This document shows positions 16,553-25,663 of a stretch of DNA of 64,000 bases, piece after piece. The DNA is from Oscillatoriales cyanobacterium (GTDB lineage Bacteria > Cyanobacteriota > Cyanobacteriia > Cyanobacteriales > Laspinemataceae). The notes beneath the pieces were generated by a model. The model saw only the letters and a list, made by a program, of their open reading frames with translations, did not search any database and was not told the DNA's origin. Both the position numbers and the translations under genes were made by a program. Positions within the stretch are counted from its first letter, which is position 1. The number at the start of each line of letters is the position of its first letter. The DNA lies in NCBI GenBank assembly GCA_011390955.1, contig JAABRM010000041.1:1-64000 (forward strand), written 5' to 3'.

Positions 16553-17827
16553 ATGCAAAACACCTCTTTAAAAAATTATTCTGGAGAAGATGACGAGCAA
16601 CTAGATGCCGCCAATGATGCCGCCAATGTTGAGGTGGAAGATATCGATAGTTTATCTCTGGAATTTGACGAAAACTCAACGGAGTTAGAAACGGAGTTAG
16701 AACAAGATGTCACTAGCAATACCTTGCAACCGGCAGTTCGTTCTCGGAGCCAGGATTTAGTTCGCTTATATCTACAGGAAATTGGTCGGGTTCCCCTGTT
16801 GAGTCGGGATGAAGAAGTTGCCGAAGCCCAAAGAGTGCAACGTTATATGCAGTTGCTGGAGTTGCGGACCCAAGCGGCTCAGACAAAAGAAGGCATCATG
16901 CGTCAATATGTGGAGTTGATGGATTTGCGCGATCGCCTTGCCGCCAAGTTGGGCCATCGACCGCCTTTAGCGAGATTGGCCAGAGATGCCAAACTGGAGG
17001 TAGCGGAACTGAAAAAGCTAATTGCCGTAGGCAAAGCAGCCTGGGCAGAAATTGCCGATTTAACCGTGGAGGAACTGGATCGGATCCAAACCGAGGGTAT
17101 TCGGGCGAAAGAGCACATGATCAAGGCCAACCTGCGTTTAGTGGTGTCCGTAGCCAAAAAGTATCAAAATCGCGGCTTAGAACTCCTAGATTTGGTTCAG
17201 GAAGGCACCTTGGGCTTAGAACGCTCCGTAGACAAGTTTGACCCGACCAAAGGATATCGATTTAGCACCTATGCTTACTGGTGGATTCGTCAAGGGATTA
17301 CTAGGGCGATCGCCACCCAAAGCCGTACCATCCGACTACCCGTTCACATTACCGAAAAACTCAACAAAATTAAAAAAGCACAGCGGAAACTTTCTCAAGA
17401 AAAAGGCCGAACTCCCAGTATTGATGACATTGCTCGCGAATTAGGCATGAAGCCCCCAGAAGTGAGGGAGGTCTTATTGCGCGTTCCTCGGTCTATTTCT
17501 TTGGAAACGAAAGTGGGCAAGGAGAAAGACACCGAACTCGGGGATTTACTAGAAACCGATGAAATCTCTCCCGAAGACCTCCTAGTCCGGGAATCTTTAC
17601 AGCGGGACTTAAAAGAACTCTTAGCGGATTTAACCAGTCGTGAGCGAGATGTCATTGAAATGAGATTTGGCTTATTCGACGGTCATCCCTATTCTCTCTC
17701 TGATGTGGGCAAAGCTTTAGACTTATCTCGGGAGCGGGTGCGTCAAATTGAAGCCAAGGCGTTACAAAAATTACGCCAACCAAAACGGCGAAATCGCGTT
17801 CGGGACTATTTGGAATCATTAACTTGA
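16553..17827 (+). CDS. sigC: group 2 RNA polymerase sigma factor, SigC type
   Basis: 424 residues of the sigma-70 family: region 1.2 (SQDLVRLYLQEIGRVPLLSR), region 2 (NLRLVVSVAKKYQNRGLELL; STYAYWWIRQGITRAIATQS), region 3 (GRTPSIDDIARELGMKPPEV) and region 4 (LTSRERDVIEMRFGL; LDLSRERVRQIEAKALQKLR). It lacks the long N-terminal region 1.1 of the principal factor; instead it begins with an acidic tail. The insert between regions 1.2 and 2 and the signature GTLGLERSVDKFDPTKGYRF match cyanobacterial SigC, a non-essential sigma linked to stress, carbon/nitrogen and stationary-phase responses. Assignment to SigC rather than another group 2 factor is by pattern memory. Confidence 0.85.
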   Translation: MQNTSLKNYSGEDDEQLDAANDAANVEVEDIDSLSLEFDENSTELETELEQDVTSNTLQPAVRSRSQDLVRLYLQEIGRVPLLSRDEEVAEAQRVQRYMQLLELRTQAAQTKEGIMRQYVELMDLRDRLAAKLGHRPPLARLARDAKLEVAELKKLIAVGKAAWAEIADLTVEELDRIQTEGIRAKEHMIKANLRLVVSVAKKYQNRGLELLDLVQEGTLGLERSVDKFDPTKGYRFSTYAYWWIRQGITRAIATQSRTIRLPVHITEKLNKIKKAQRKLSQEKGRTPSIDDIARELGMKPPEVREVLLRVPRSISLETKVGKEKDTELGDLLETDEISPEDLLVRESLQRDLKELLADLTSRERDVIEMRFGLFDGHPYSLSDVGKALDLSRERVRQIEAKALQKLRQPKRRNRVRDYLESLT

Positions 17828-17855
17828 AACAGTACAAAAACCATTCAGGGGATTC

Positions 17856-17922
17856 AGAAACCGGATTTTTCATGGATATTTGGCCAGTTTTGTCCCGAAA
17901 AATGCTCAAAAACCCGGTTTCT
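17856..17922. repeat. AGAAACCGGATTTTT/AAAAACCCGGTTTCT inverted repeat after sigC
   Basis: Arms at 17856-17870 and 17908-17922 are reverse complements with one mismatch and enclose a ~37-nt loop, about 30 nt past the sigC stop. Similar AGAAACCGGGTTT segments appear at ~51190. It could help end sigC transcription but also looks like a dispersed cyanobacterial repeat. Confidence 0.55.
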
Positions 17923-18029
17923 TAGACTCCTGCACCGATGCTTAGGGGATTTCGACTCCCTAGGACGGGGAAAATTACCCGTCAATAAGCGGAAATTGTT
18001 GCAACTTTACAAATAAGCAGGTATGATTC

Positions 18030-18050
18030 TCAATAAATATAATTTATTGA
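18030..18050. promoter_or_regulatory. candidate Fur box (autoregulation) upstream of fur
   Basis: An AT-rich interrupted palindrome TCAATAAA-TATAA-TTTATTGA lies 18 nt before the fur ATG, inside the short sigC-fur spacer. Flanking bases (GATTC on the left, TAAC on the right) extend a loose GATAAT-like pattern. Cyanobacterial FurA proteins are known to repress their own genes through such AT-rich boxes. Confidence 0.5.
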
Positions 18051-18068
18051 TAACTTGAGAGCGTTCCT

Positions 18069-18524
18069 ATGTCTTTTTATACCGCGAGTTCCCTGAAAGC
18101 TGAACTGAACGAGCGCGGATGGAGAATGACTCCACAGCGAGAGCAGATTTTACAAGTCTTTCAGAATTTGAATAAGGGTCATCACCTCAGCGCTGAGGAT
18201 TTATACCAGCTTCTCCAAAGCGAAAATCAACATATTAGTTTATCGACCATTTATCGAACCCTGAAGTTAATGGCACGAATGGGAATTCTCCGGGAACTGG
18301 AATTGGCAGAAGGACATAAGCATTATGAACTCAATCAGCCCTATCCTTATCATCACCATCACCTGATTTGCGTCCGCTGTAATAAAACTATTGAGTTTAA
18401 AAGTGATTCAATTCTCAAAGTCGGCAGCAAAACAGCCAAAAAAGAAGGATATCACCTATTAGATTGTCAACTAACCATTCATGCGATTTGTCCCAGTTGT
18501 CAGCGAGCTTTAACTCCTGTATAA
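18069..18524 (+). CDS. fur: ferric uptake regulator, FurA-like
   Basis: 151-residue Fur-family repressor. The winged-helix DNA-binding part (LKAELNERGWRMTPQREQIL ... HISLSTIYRTLKLMARMGIL) is followed by the His-rich metal site PYHHHHLICVRC and a second C-x2-C (CPSC) near the C-terminus. Length and sequence pattern match the FurA type (global iron/redox regulator) rather than the shorter Zur or PerR types. With Fe2+ it is expected to repress iron uptake genes. A palindromic operator candidate lies immediately upstream. Confidence 0.9.
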   Translation: MSFYTASSLKAELNERGWRMTPQREQILQVFQNLNKGHHLSAEDLYQLLQSENQHISLSTIYRTLKLMARMGILRELELAEGHKHYELNQPYPYHHHHLICVRCNKTIEFKSDSILKVGSKTAKKEGYHLLDCQLTIHAICPSCQRALTPV

Positions 18525-18553
18525 ACCCATCAGACCGGCGATCGCTGAATCAT

Positions 18554-18688
18554 CCAATGGATAATTGACAATTGACAATTGATAATTGATAATTGATAAT
18601 TGATAATTGATAATTGATAATTAAAAATTGATAATTGATAATGAATGAGGAGAAAATTGTCCATTGTCCATTATCAATTATCCATTGG
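18554..18688. repeat. ATAATTGATA tandem repeat within a CCAATGGATAATTGA inverted repeat
   Basis: About eight tandem copies of a 10-base unit (GATAATTGAT) span 18561-18643. The outer ends CCAATGGATAATTGA (18554) and its near reverse complement (ending TCCATTGG at 18688) make the whole block a long imperfect hairpin between the convergent fur and peptidoglycan-binding genes. It could serve as a bidirectional terminator. A related ATTGATAATTGACAATTG block occurs at 29585-29670. Confidence 0.75.
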
Positions 18689-18697
18689 TTTGCGGAT

Positions 18698-19624
18698 TTA
18701 AAGATAAGCAACCCGAGCGTCAATTATGCCGCTTTGTTGTAAGAATTTCACTCTATTTTTGGCAATCTCGTAATTGGAATAAGAACCAGCGTGAATATAG
18801 GTTCCTAACGGTGAAGGAGCCTCAAATGCTGTGCCAAAAATTTCCTTGACTTGAGGTAGCGTAGTGCTATTTCTTTTGGGAACGACCACTACATAAAGTT
18901 TCTGATTGAGCACTTGTTGCGTATTGGCGTCAGCAATCCCATCAGGGACAAACCCATAGCCAATCTGAAATTGTTTAACAGCGGCTTCGGTTTCAGCGCC
19001 AAAAATACTATCAACTACCACGTTGGAGTAACCGGCGACAATGAGCCTTTGTTGCAGTTTTCTCACTTGAATGTCGCGATCGCCTCGCTTTAATCCAGGC
19101 AGACTCGTGACCGTGTTAAAGGCCTGAGCCGTCACCACTGGAGTGGAAAACTGGGTAGCAGTTTGCCTGGGCATTAATGTTTGAGTACGGACTTGTCCCA
19201 GCCGTCGCTGCAATACCTGCTGGGTGGTCAAATCAGCTACCCCATTGGCAGGCAGTCCCAGAGCCGTCTGACAACGGCGCACTGCCGCTTCCGTGGTGGG
19301 GCCGTAGAACCCAGTGATCGACCCATCAAAACAACCGAGCGATCGCAAATCTTGTTGTAAGAAGGAAACAGACGAACCGCGATCGCCCCGACTCATGGCC
19401 CAGGAGTTGCCGGTGATACTCAGCACCAACAACATTACCCCCAAGGACGCACAACGAATATAGGTCAAACTGGAAAGTCTGCACCCATTTAATCTCGCAA
19501 ACAAGCCCTGAAACAAGCCCTGAAACAAGCGATCGACAGATTCGCTAAACCACGGGTCAACCAGGTTATCTTCTGCGGTTGTCTTATAGGCATCAGCCAA
19601 ACAGAAATAAGCAAAGTTTTCCAT
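18698..19624 (-). CDS. peptidoglycan-binding protein with two PG_binding_1 domains
   Basis: About 308 residues from the ATG at 19624 (MENFAYFCLADAYK); a TTG 24 nt earlier is less likely. A hydrophobic segment near residues 60-76 (LGVMLLVLSITGNSWAMSRG) is probably a signal/anchor preceded by an unusual cytosolic stretch. Two PG_binding_1 modules follow: GDRGSSVSFLQQDLRSLGCF ... FYGPTTEAAVRRCQ and GDRDIQVRKLQQRLIVAGYS ... IFGAETEAAVKQFQ. The C-terminal ~50 residues (GTYIHAGSYSNYEIAKNRVK) resemble a SPOR-like fold. It is likely an envelope protein bound to the cell wall; no catalytic domain is visible. Confidence 0.85.
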   Translation of the reverse strand: MENFAYFCLADAYKTTAEDNLVDPWFSESVDRLFQGLFQGLFARLNGCRLSSLTYIRCASLGVMLLVLSITGNSWAMSRGDRGSSVSFLQQDLRSLGCFDGSITGFYGPTTEAAVRRCQTALGLPANGVADLTTQQVLQRRLGQVRTQTLMPRQTATQFSTPVVTAQAFNTVTSLPGLKRGDRDIQVRKLQQRLIVAGYSNVVVDSIFGAETEAAVKQFQIGYGFVPDGIADANTQQVLNQKLYVVVVPKRNSTTLPQVKEIFGTAFEAPSPLGTYIHAGSYSNYEIAKNRVKFLQQSGIIDARVAYL

Positions 19625-19865
19625 ATCTTTTAGACCTTTTAGCCCCAAAACTAAAATTCACACCAACCCAACCAGAGAGCGAAGAGAAAAATCCATAGTT
19701 GGGGGTGTTGGATTTTAGTTTAGTCTAAAAATCAGAATTCAGTCATGCGATCGGCCACGCTTCGCAAACGGCCAAAAAAACAGGGTTGCGGAATTAGCAA
19801 TCATTCTTAGCAATCATTCGTGGCTTTGTGCTGCTGATTAATTCCCCTGGTGCGATCCATCACCG

Positions 19866-20048
19866 CTAACGCATCAAAGAATCAAACAATAAAGCCACCA
19901 CCACGGAAAATCCCGTAATCCCCAAAGCAATCAGCGGATTTTGCCCTTGACTCACGGCAAAAGAAGTGACAACTCCAGCACCTAAACCAGCAGTCACCGC
20001 AGCGGTGAGTAAATCTCCTTGAGAATTTTTGTCGTACATATTTTTCAT
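19866..20048 (-). CDS. small hydrophobic protein, conserved-looking
   Basis: 60 residues. Two hydrophobic helices (DLLTAAVTAGLGAGVVTSFA and PLIALGITGFSVVVALLFDS) are separated by a short polar loop, so a two-span membrane protein is predicted. Start could also be the internal ATG three codons later. No function is known to me. Confidence 0.55.
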   Translation of the reverse strand: MKNMYDKNSQGDLLTAAVTAGLGAGVVTSFAVSQGQNPLIALGITGFSVVVALLFDSLMR

Positions 20049-20436
20049 CCAGGGTTGAGGAAAGTGATTTTAATTCGCACATCCTAGCACCGATTTTTTT
20101 TTGGCAAAACTACTAACGCCGATTTTGCAATTAACCTTTAAATTTTGATAAGTTTCTTAACAAAATTCGCTTTTGTTGCTAAATCCGCTCATAACCTGAT
20201 GATGCTGGGATGATAAGCAGATTTCGCCATCTGGGTTTTTTTGCTGACCTCCGGGTTGTCGGAAAAAATAGAAAATCATCGATTCGCCCTCCGCGATCGC
20301 TTCGCTTCACGCTTGTTGGGATTAAAGAATCGATGGAGTAGATTAATTTTAAATTTCGGGATTTCGGGATTTTTCTGAGTAAGCTGCTGGGATGATAATT
20401 TTGCTAATTTGAGTCATAAATTTGGCTGAACAGGGA
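20049..20436. other. 388-bp intergenic region, nothing certain
   Basis: AT-rich, with one imperfect HIP1-containing hairpin near 20290-20320. No convincing gene or repeat family member was found. Confidence 0.45.
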
Positions 20437-20892
20437 TTAAATCTTCTCTGTATTACCGCCTTTGACCCAGCCTTCTTGATTAGCACCTTCTACACGCACT
20501 CTTTCCCATTCTTTATCAGAAGTGGTTTCCAATACAATGACGTTTTTATTAAAATCAACCCCACCAATTGACTTGGCATCAAAGCCAGGGCGATCGCGCA
20601 AAATTAACCCATCTTGCCAAATCACGCGAGCCCGGTAAGTTCCCGGTGCCAAAGTTGTGGAATTGGCCGTGGAATTGCTGCTAGAATTTGCTGGAGTATT
20701 TTGTTTAGCGGCAGGAGTCGGTGAACTAGGTTTTGGCTTAACGGGCTGTTCATTGTCAAAAACTGGTCTTGGGGGCAACTCCGTTAACCGAGTCACAAAA
20801 TAAAGAGCAGCGGCAACACTACCACCGGCAAGGATCACCAGTGCCAAGAGAAAACCAACCAAAAATTTGATCAAAGCAGAGAAAATGCTCAT
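20437..20892 (-). CDS. membrane-anchored bacterial SH3 domain protein
   Basis: 151 residues. An N-terminal transmembrane helix (ALIKFLVGFLLALVILAGGS) is followed by a Pro/Ser/Asn-rich linker (about 45-85) and an SH3b domain (ARVIWQDGLILRDRPGFDAK ... WERVRVEGANQEGWV). SH3b domains commonly bind cell wall peptides. The gene is 33 nt downstream of the Ycf46 gene on the same strand; a functional link is not evident. Confidence 0.8.
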   Translation of the reverse strand: MSIFSALIKFLVGFLLALVILAGGSVAAALYFVTRLTELPPRPVFDNEQPVKPKPSSPTPAAKQNTPANSSSNSTANSTTLAPGTYRARVIWQDGLILRDRPGFDAKSIGGVDFNKNVIVLETTSDKEWERVRVEGANQEGWVKGGNTEKI

Positions 20893-20925
20893 CGCTATGC
20901 TATTTAAAATTAGGTTAAAATTAGG

Positions 20926-22440
20926 CTATTTTCGTTGACTTTGGATGCGAGAAGATAAACCACTGGATCGAGAAGCCAGACGAGCTTTACCCGAAGCTGC
21001 CCAAGCTTGCAAAAATTCAATTTGTTCGGCGGCAGTTCGCGCCAAGGGAATAATCTGGCTCACCGCTTCTAAAATATCATCATTGGTAAAATCACGGTTT
21101 TGACTAAATCCAATGTGCATGGCTTCAATCAGGGATTGCTCAATTTCCGCCCCAGAAAAATCAGGAGTTTCATAAGCCAGTCGATCTAAATCATAATTTT
21201 TTAAATTATGAGGGCGCAACCGGGACAAATGCACCTCGAAGATAGCACGGCGCTCGTCTTGATGGGGCAAACCCACAAAAAATATTTCATCAAAACGGCC
21301 TTTGCGTAACATTTCCGGGGGCAATGCTTGAATATTATTGGCCGTAGCCACCACGAAAACCGGAGAAGTTTTTTCCGCCAACCAGGTAATAAATGTACCG
21401 AACACGCGACTGGTGGTGCCTGCATCCCCTTTACTGTCAAAGCCACCAAAGGCTTTGTCAATCTCATCAATCCATAAAATGCAGGGGGCTAAGGCTTCAG
21501 CCAGTTGAATCATTTGCCGAGTTCTGGATTCTGATTCACCGACTAAACCGGCAAATAGCCGACCGACATCCAGACGTAGTAATGGTAAATGCCAATGGTG
21601 GGCGATCGCCTTTGCGGTTAAAGATTTGCCCGTTCCTTGAATCCCCACCAACAGCAAACCTCTGGGATGAGGCAGACCATATTGTCTTGCTTGTTCCGAG
21701 AAACCGCTACCCCGTCGCAGCAACCATTCTTTCAGATTATCCAAACCGCCGATATCAGAAATTTGTTCCGTAGCCGGATAGAATTCTAAAATTTGGGTTT
21801 GGCGAATAATCGTGCGTTTTTCTTGGAGAATTAATTCCAGATCGTTTACTTCTAACTTGCCATGAGTGGCGATCGCCTTAGCCAAGACCCGACGCACTCG
21901 TTCAATAGAAAGTCCCTGACAACATCTGACGATTTCATCCAGAGTATTCCGGGGCAAAGATTCACCCGTTGCGCCCAAAAGTCTTTGCACTTCTGTGGCA
22001 ATTTCTGCCTGATTGGGCAGGGGAAATTCTAAAACCGTCAACACTTCGCTTAACTCTTCGGGAATCGCCACATCTGAAGAAATCAGCACCAAATTTTTCG
22101 GCTGAGATTTCAGCAGTTTTGCTAAATTGCGTAATTTGCGAGAAATCGCCACATCTTCTAAAAATCGGTGAAAATCTCGCAAAATAAAGATTGCCGGGGC
22201 GGTAGCAGGCAATTTTTCCACCAATTCTAAAGCTTGTAAAGGATTGCGCTTGCCAAAACCCGTGTCATTGGGATTGCCCGTGTAGCCATCTACAAAATCC
22301 CAGATATATATCCCTCGGTTGCCTTGTTTTTTGGCAATTTCCGCAATTGTGTTTTCGACTCGTTCTTCTTCGCGAGTGGGAATATAAATTAACGGATATC
22401 TGGCTCGCAAAAGCAGTTCAAACTCATCACTAAATGTCAT
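20926..22440 (-). CDS. ycf46: Ycf46-family AAA+ ATPase
   Basis: 504 residues from the ATG at 22440, which has GAGG 6 nt upstream; the reading frame extends seven codons further but without such a site. The N-terminal ~220 residues (FELLLRARYPLIYIPTREEE) are characteristic of Ycf46. The AAA+ module follows, with Walker A GIQGTGKS, Walker B ILWIDEIDKA, sensor-1 VVATANN and an arginine-finger region MLRKGRFDEIFF. Ycf46 is conserved in cyanobacteria and red-algal plastids and has been linked to CO2 utilisation and inorganic carbon response; its mechanism is unknown. Confidence 0.93.
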   Translation of the reverse strand: MTFSDEFELLLRARYPLIYIPTREEERVENTIAEIAKKQGNRGIYIWDFVDGYTGNPNDTGFGKRNPLQALELVEKLPATAPAIFILRDFHRFLEDVAISRKLRNLAKLLKSQPKNLVLISSDVAIPEELSEVLTVLEFPLPNQAEIATEVQRLLGATGESLPRNTLDEIVRCCQGLSIERVRRVLAKAIATHGKLEVNDLELILQEKRTIIRQTQILEFYPATEQISDIGGLDNLKEWLLRRGSGFSEQARQYGLPHPRGLLLVGIQGTGKSLTAKAIAHHWHLPLLRLDVGRLFAGLVGESESRTRQMIQLAEALAPCILWIDEIDKAFGGFDSKGDAGTTSRVFGTFITWLAEKTSPVFVVATANNIQALPPEMLRKGRFDEIFFVGLPHQDERRAIFEVHLSRLRPHNLKNYDLDRLAYETPDFSGAEIEQSLIEAMHIGFSQNRDFTNDDILEAVSQIIPLARTAAEQIEFLQAWAASGKARLASRSSGLSSRIQSQRK

Positions 22441-22490
22441 CTGAACCTCAACAATAATCAACCATTAAAACTTGAGAATTCTTCATTATT

Positions 22491-22632
22491 ATACCATTTA
22501 TAAAAATTTATGCAACAATATTTATATTGTAGGGTGGGCAAAAATCAACCATCATATATGCTAGGGCGGTTAAATTTTTTTGCCCACCCTACGGACGTTA
22601 GGGACTGTTGGATGATTTTTTGTAAATGGTAT
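22491..22632. mobile_element. MITE-like element, family B (142 bp)
   Basis: Terminal inverted repeats ATACCATTTATAAAAA (left) and TTTTTGTAAATGGTAT (right) enclose two further inverted segments, GTAGGGTGGGCA and TGCCCACCCTAC. Non-coding; located in the 297-bp gap upstream of ycf46. The length and terminal symmetry fit a non-autonomous insertion sequence derivative. The inner segments resemble sequence at ~51753 and ~55144. Confidence 0.7.
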
Positions 22633-22737
22633 TAAAATCATTTTCAATTGTTGCCTAATTCATCAGATTTTTAGGTAATCAAAATAACAATAAAAATCTG
22701 ATGAAAATTCTGGATATCCTTTTTTTCGCGATCGCAA

Positions 22738-23250
22738 TTAATTCGGGAATAATTTTTTTAGTTCTGCCAGGGATGCCCAACGGCGATCGATCTCCTTTGG
22801 TGCATCCGGTTCCATAGAAGTCTTTGCTTGAATTCCTAAGCAATTCGCATCACAAAGTTGGCGGGGTGGCAAGGCTAAACAAAGTTGTTCATAAAGCCAT
22901 TCTCTGCATTCAAAATATCCGTTTGGGGACAAAGTTTCTACTAAATCTTCCAGGGCAGTTTCCCGTTCCAACGGACCTAAGTCCGGTTGATCTGCGGCTT
23001 CATCCAGCCAGATTAACTCAGAGGTATCTACACTTAATCGGTGATTATACTTTTGCAGACACCGATTGCAAGTCAGGGTGACAATGGTTTCAGCTTGGGC
23101 GAGAACTTCTAAATAGTTTCCTTGGTGCTTCACCACGATTGTGCCTTTGACGGGAGTCAAAGTTTCAAATTCCGAGAAAAACTCCTCAAACTGAATGTCC
23201 TCAGTTCGCTCGGGGGCGGTGGTCAGTTGAGGAATATAAATGGGCTCCAT
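22738..23250 (-). CDS. YceD family protein (DUF177)
   Basis: 170 residues. The DUF177 pattern is present: FSEFETLTPVKGTIVVKHQG, then LTCNRCLQKYNHRL (Cys pair) and ELIWLDEAAD, with a later CDANC pair that could complete a zinc site. Bacterial YceD is implicated in ribosome/23S rRNA biogenesis and is often next to rpmF. Here it lies ~270 bp downstream of the jag-like gene at the end of the rpmH-rnpA-yidC cluster. Confidence 0.88.
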   Translation of the reverse strand: MEPIYIPQLTTAPERTEDIQFEEFFSEFETLTPVKGTIVVKHQGNYLEVLAQAETIVTLTCNRCLQKYNHRLSVDTSELIWLDEAADQPDLGPLERETALEDLVETLSPNGYFECREWLYEQLCLALPPRQLCDANCLGIQAKTSMEPDAPKEIDRRWASLAELKKLFPN

Positions 23251-23361
23251 ATTATGGCTGTTTAAGAATTTTCCGGTAAGAAAGAAATTTGAGAGTGAAT
23301 TAAACTCTCAAATCTCAAATCAACTATTTATCCAGGATTTCATCCCAAATCCGCTTTTCAA

Positions 23362-23529
23362 GTAGGGGCGGGTTTCAAACCCGCCCCTACGATGATAATC
23401 CCCTAAAACGCGCTCTGGATTCCCGCTTTCGCGGGAATGACATCTGACTTGAACGGGGGGTTTTGAGAACCGGATTTGGTACCAGAGGCATCATTGAATG
23501 ATGGGGCGCAAGCCGAAGCGCCCCTACCG
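23362..23529. repeat. inverted repeats in the jag-DUF177 spacer
   Basis: A perfect 14-bp-arm inverted repeat (GTAGGGGCGGGTTT-C-AAACCCGCCCCTAC) spans 23362-23390, a GGATTCCCGC palindrome copy spans 23416-23442, and a GGGGCG/CGCCCC pair lies at ~23500-23525, overlapping the 3' end of the jag-like gene. All are non-coding repeat-type sequences that could act as transcript 3' ends. Confidence 0.7.
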
Positions 23530-23997
23530 TCTGTGTACCACCAAACGGCGATCGGGTTCTTGTCCGCGACTGAAGGTTTCCAAATCGTCGTATTCTTTAA
23601 ATAAATTATGAAGTTGACGACGTTCGGCGGAAGAAAGGGATTTAATTTCAAACTCTTCCCCGGTTTCCCGAACATGAGTAACCGCATTCAATGCGATCGC
23701 TTCGAGTTCCGCTTGGCGATGAGATCGATAGTTATTCAATTCAATGGTGTAAGCGGCTTGCCCATCGGGGTCTTGTCCCAGATTCAAAATTGTATTCGCT
23801 AGATATTGAATACTATCCAGGACAGCACCCTTGGATCCGATCAGGATGTCAATTTGCTCTGGGGTCAGATCCTTGCGATCTATGGTTAACCAGTAGCAAT
23901 CGGTTTTTTCTTCCGCATGAACTTCCGTAGGACAAGCCGCGAGGGACAACAGTTGCGTGAGCCACTGTTGTCCTCGGTCAATAGGGCGATCGCTCAT
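23524..23997 (-). CDS. jag: KH/R3H RNA-binding protein (Jag/KhpB-like)
   Basis: 157 residues. A KH-II-like domain has the IGSKGAVLDSI loop (GXXG type), followed by an R3H domain (SLSSAERRQLHNLF, RX3H). This domain pair is Jag/KhpB, an RNA-binding protein that nearly always sits after yidC, as here (8-nt gap). The Jag-N domain of longer homologues is absent. The last ~10 residues (EPDRRLVVHRR) are standard for the family. Confidence 0.9.
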   Translation of the reverse strand: MSDRPIDRGQQWLTQLLSLAACPTEVHAEEKTDCYWLTIDRKDLTPEQIDILIGSKGAVLDSIQYLANTILNLGQDPDGQAAYTIELNNYRSHRQAELEAIALNAVTHVRETGEEFEIKSLSSAERRQLHNLFKEYDDLETFSRGQEPDRRLVVHRR

Positions 23998-24005
23998 AAT
24001 TTACC

Positions 24006-25151
24006 TTAAGCTTTTTTCTTAGAACGACCAGGTTCAAACGGCAGTGATTGTCGTCCGTCTTTAACATCTGCGGCTTTTGCTTCTGCATCCACGATTTTCT
24101 GGAGATTTTCTGGCAGAGGTTCGCGAGACAGAATAAAAGTTTGTGCGGTTTGGAAGATATTCGCAATCACCATATACATCAAAACTCCCGCAGGCAGAGG
24201 GAAGAACAAAAACATCCCCGAAAAGATCACCGGAGTGAGTTTATTCACCGTTGCTTGCTGAGAGTTATCGCTGGAACTTTGTCCTTGACCCGATAGAATT
24301 TGGTTGACATACAAGCTAATGCCAAAAAATAGCACCATGCCCACAATGTCCCAATTAATTTGGCCATTTTCGTCCGTAGCGCCGACCCGCCCCAGGGCCT
24401 TAATAAACAAAAACCCTTGCTTAGAAGCTAATCCAGGAATCGTGCCTTGAATCGTCACATCTCCCGCTTGCAGGGCTTCGATCGTGCCATCTTCCGACAC
24501 ATTAACTCGTTCTTGGCCTTTAATTACTTGCCAGGTCGGGGCAATGTCGCTTTCGGGATACTCTGCTAAAAACTGTTGCAGAGGTTTGCCCTCTACCGTT
24601 TGAAATTCAATTTTCGTTTTGTCACCTACCACTAACTTATTCCCGCTAGGCAGCAACGCGGCAACCGGCGCATGGACGCTACCGGCTACATAAATATTTT
24701 GCGTTGGGGTGGCAAAAGACTGAGGTTGAATTCGTTCAATCTGTTCTGAGGGAAAGATTTGCAGATTGACGGAGTAATTCACGTCAGAAAATGGCGATCC
24801 TCTCAGAGTGGCGAACAGGGCAAACAGCACGGGCATTTGCAGGATGACTGGCAAACAACCAGAAAGCGGATTGCCATACTCCTGGTAAACTTTGCTCATT
24901 TCCTCCTGCTGTTTAGTCGGATTGTCTTTATAGCGTTCTTGAACTTCTTTAACTCGTTTCTGCATGAGTGGCTGGGCGACACGCATTCGCCGCATACTGC
25001 GAATCGATCCAGCACTTAAAGGATAAAGCGCAAAGCGAATTACTAACGTCAAAGCGACGATCGCCAGACCATAGCTGGGAACGATCCCAAAGAATAAATC
25101 TAGGATCGGTAGCATGACGTTGTTGGAAAGAAACCCTACTCCAAAGTCCAT
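24006..25151 (-). CDS. yidC: membrane protein insertase YidC
   Basis: 381 residues. The conserved insertase core is present: [20 protein letters not shown], the [20 protein letters not shown] cytosolic loop, and C-terminal membrane helices ([20 protein letters not shown]). A ~150-residue hydrophilic insert between helices (about 130-270) contains a Big2-like segment ([19 protein letters not shown]); such inserts are seen in cyanobacterial YidC. YidC inserts thylakoid and plasma membrane proteins alone or with Sec. It is part of the conserved rpmH-rnpA-PH-yidC-jag cluster. Confidence 0.95.
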   Translation of the reverse strand: MDFGVGFLSNNVMLPILDLFFGIVPSYGLAIVALTLVIRFALYPLSAGSIRSMRRMRVAQPLMQKRVKEVQERYKDNPTKQQEEMSKVYQEYGNPLSGCLPVILQMPVLFALFATLRGSPFSDVNYSVNLQIFPSEQIERIQPQSFATPTQNIYVAGSVHAPVAALLPSGNKLVVGDKTKIEFQTVEGKPLQQFLAEYPESDIAPTWQVIKGQERVNVSEDGTIEALQAGDVTIQGTIPGLASKQGFLFIKALGRVGATDENGQINWDIVGMVLFFGISLYVNQILSGQGQSSSDNSQQATVNKLTPVIFSGMFLFFPLPAGVLMYMVIANIFQTAQTFILSREPLPENLQKIVDAEAKAADVKDGRQSLPFEPGRSKKKA

Positions 25152-25663
25152 TCTGTCTATATCAACCTAATACAATTATTGTTTTCAGACTATCTGTTTT
25201 CAGACTATAACCGAGTTAAATATTAGTCATCTTCAGCATCAGGCTGCTGGAGATAACTGGGTTTTGAGAAAAAACCCTTTTCTGAAAGTTTCCGCTTAAT
25301 TTCTTAAGCTGGACATTTGCTCCCTGGGAAAAATTGGTTTTTTTCTTTTTAACGATCTGCTGTAATAATTTCTCCTGAATAACTCCTTTTCCCTGTGATA
25401 TCCGCTGGATATCTGCTTGATTTTTTTGGTGATAAATCCGCTGCCAATTTTCTCCGAGTCTTGCTGCTATTTGATTTCATCCACATTTTCCAGATTCATT
25501 GCTTGGTTTTTCTCCGACGAGGAAATCAAGGTTTACACTGGAAGAGTCTGGTGTTTTGCCTGACTATTTTTTTTAGGGAATCGATCGGGAATTGACGAGG
25601 AAATCTCCAGCAATTCTGGTGCAGCCTCCGGTGGTGAATCAAAGATTTAGGCGAATCAGGGAG
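25152..25663. other. 512-bp gap between the PH-domain gene and yidC, no gene seen
   Basis: T-rich on the plus strand, with no ORF of protein character. It is longer than expected inside this normally compact cluster. No repeats recognised. Confidence 0.5.
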
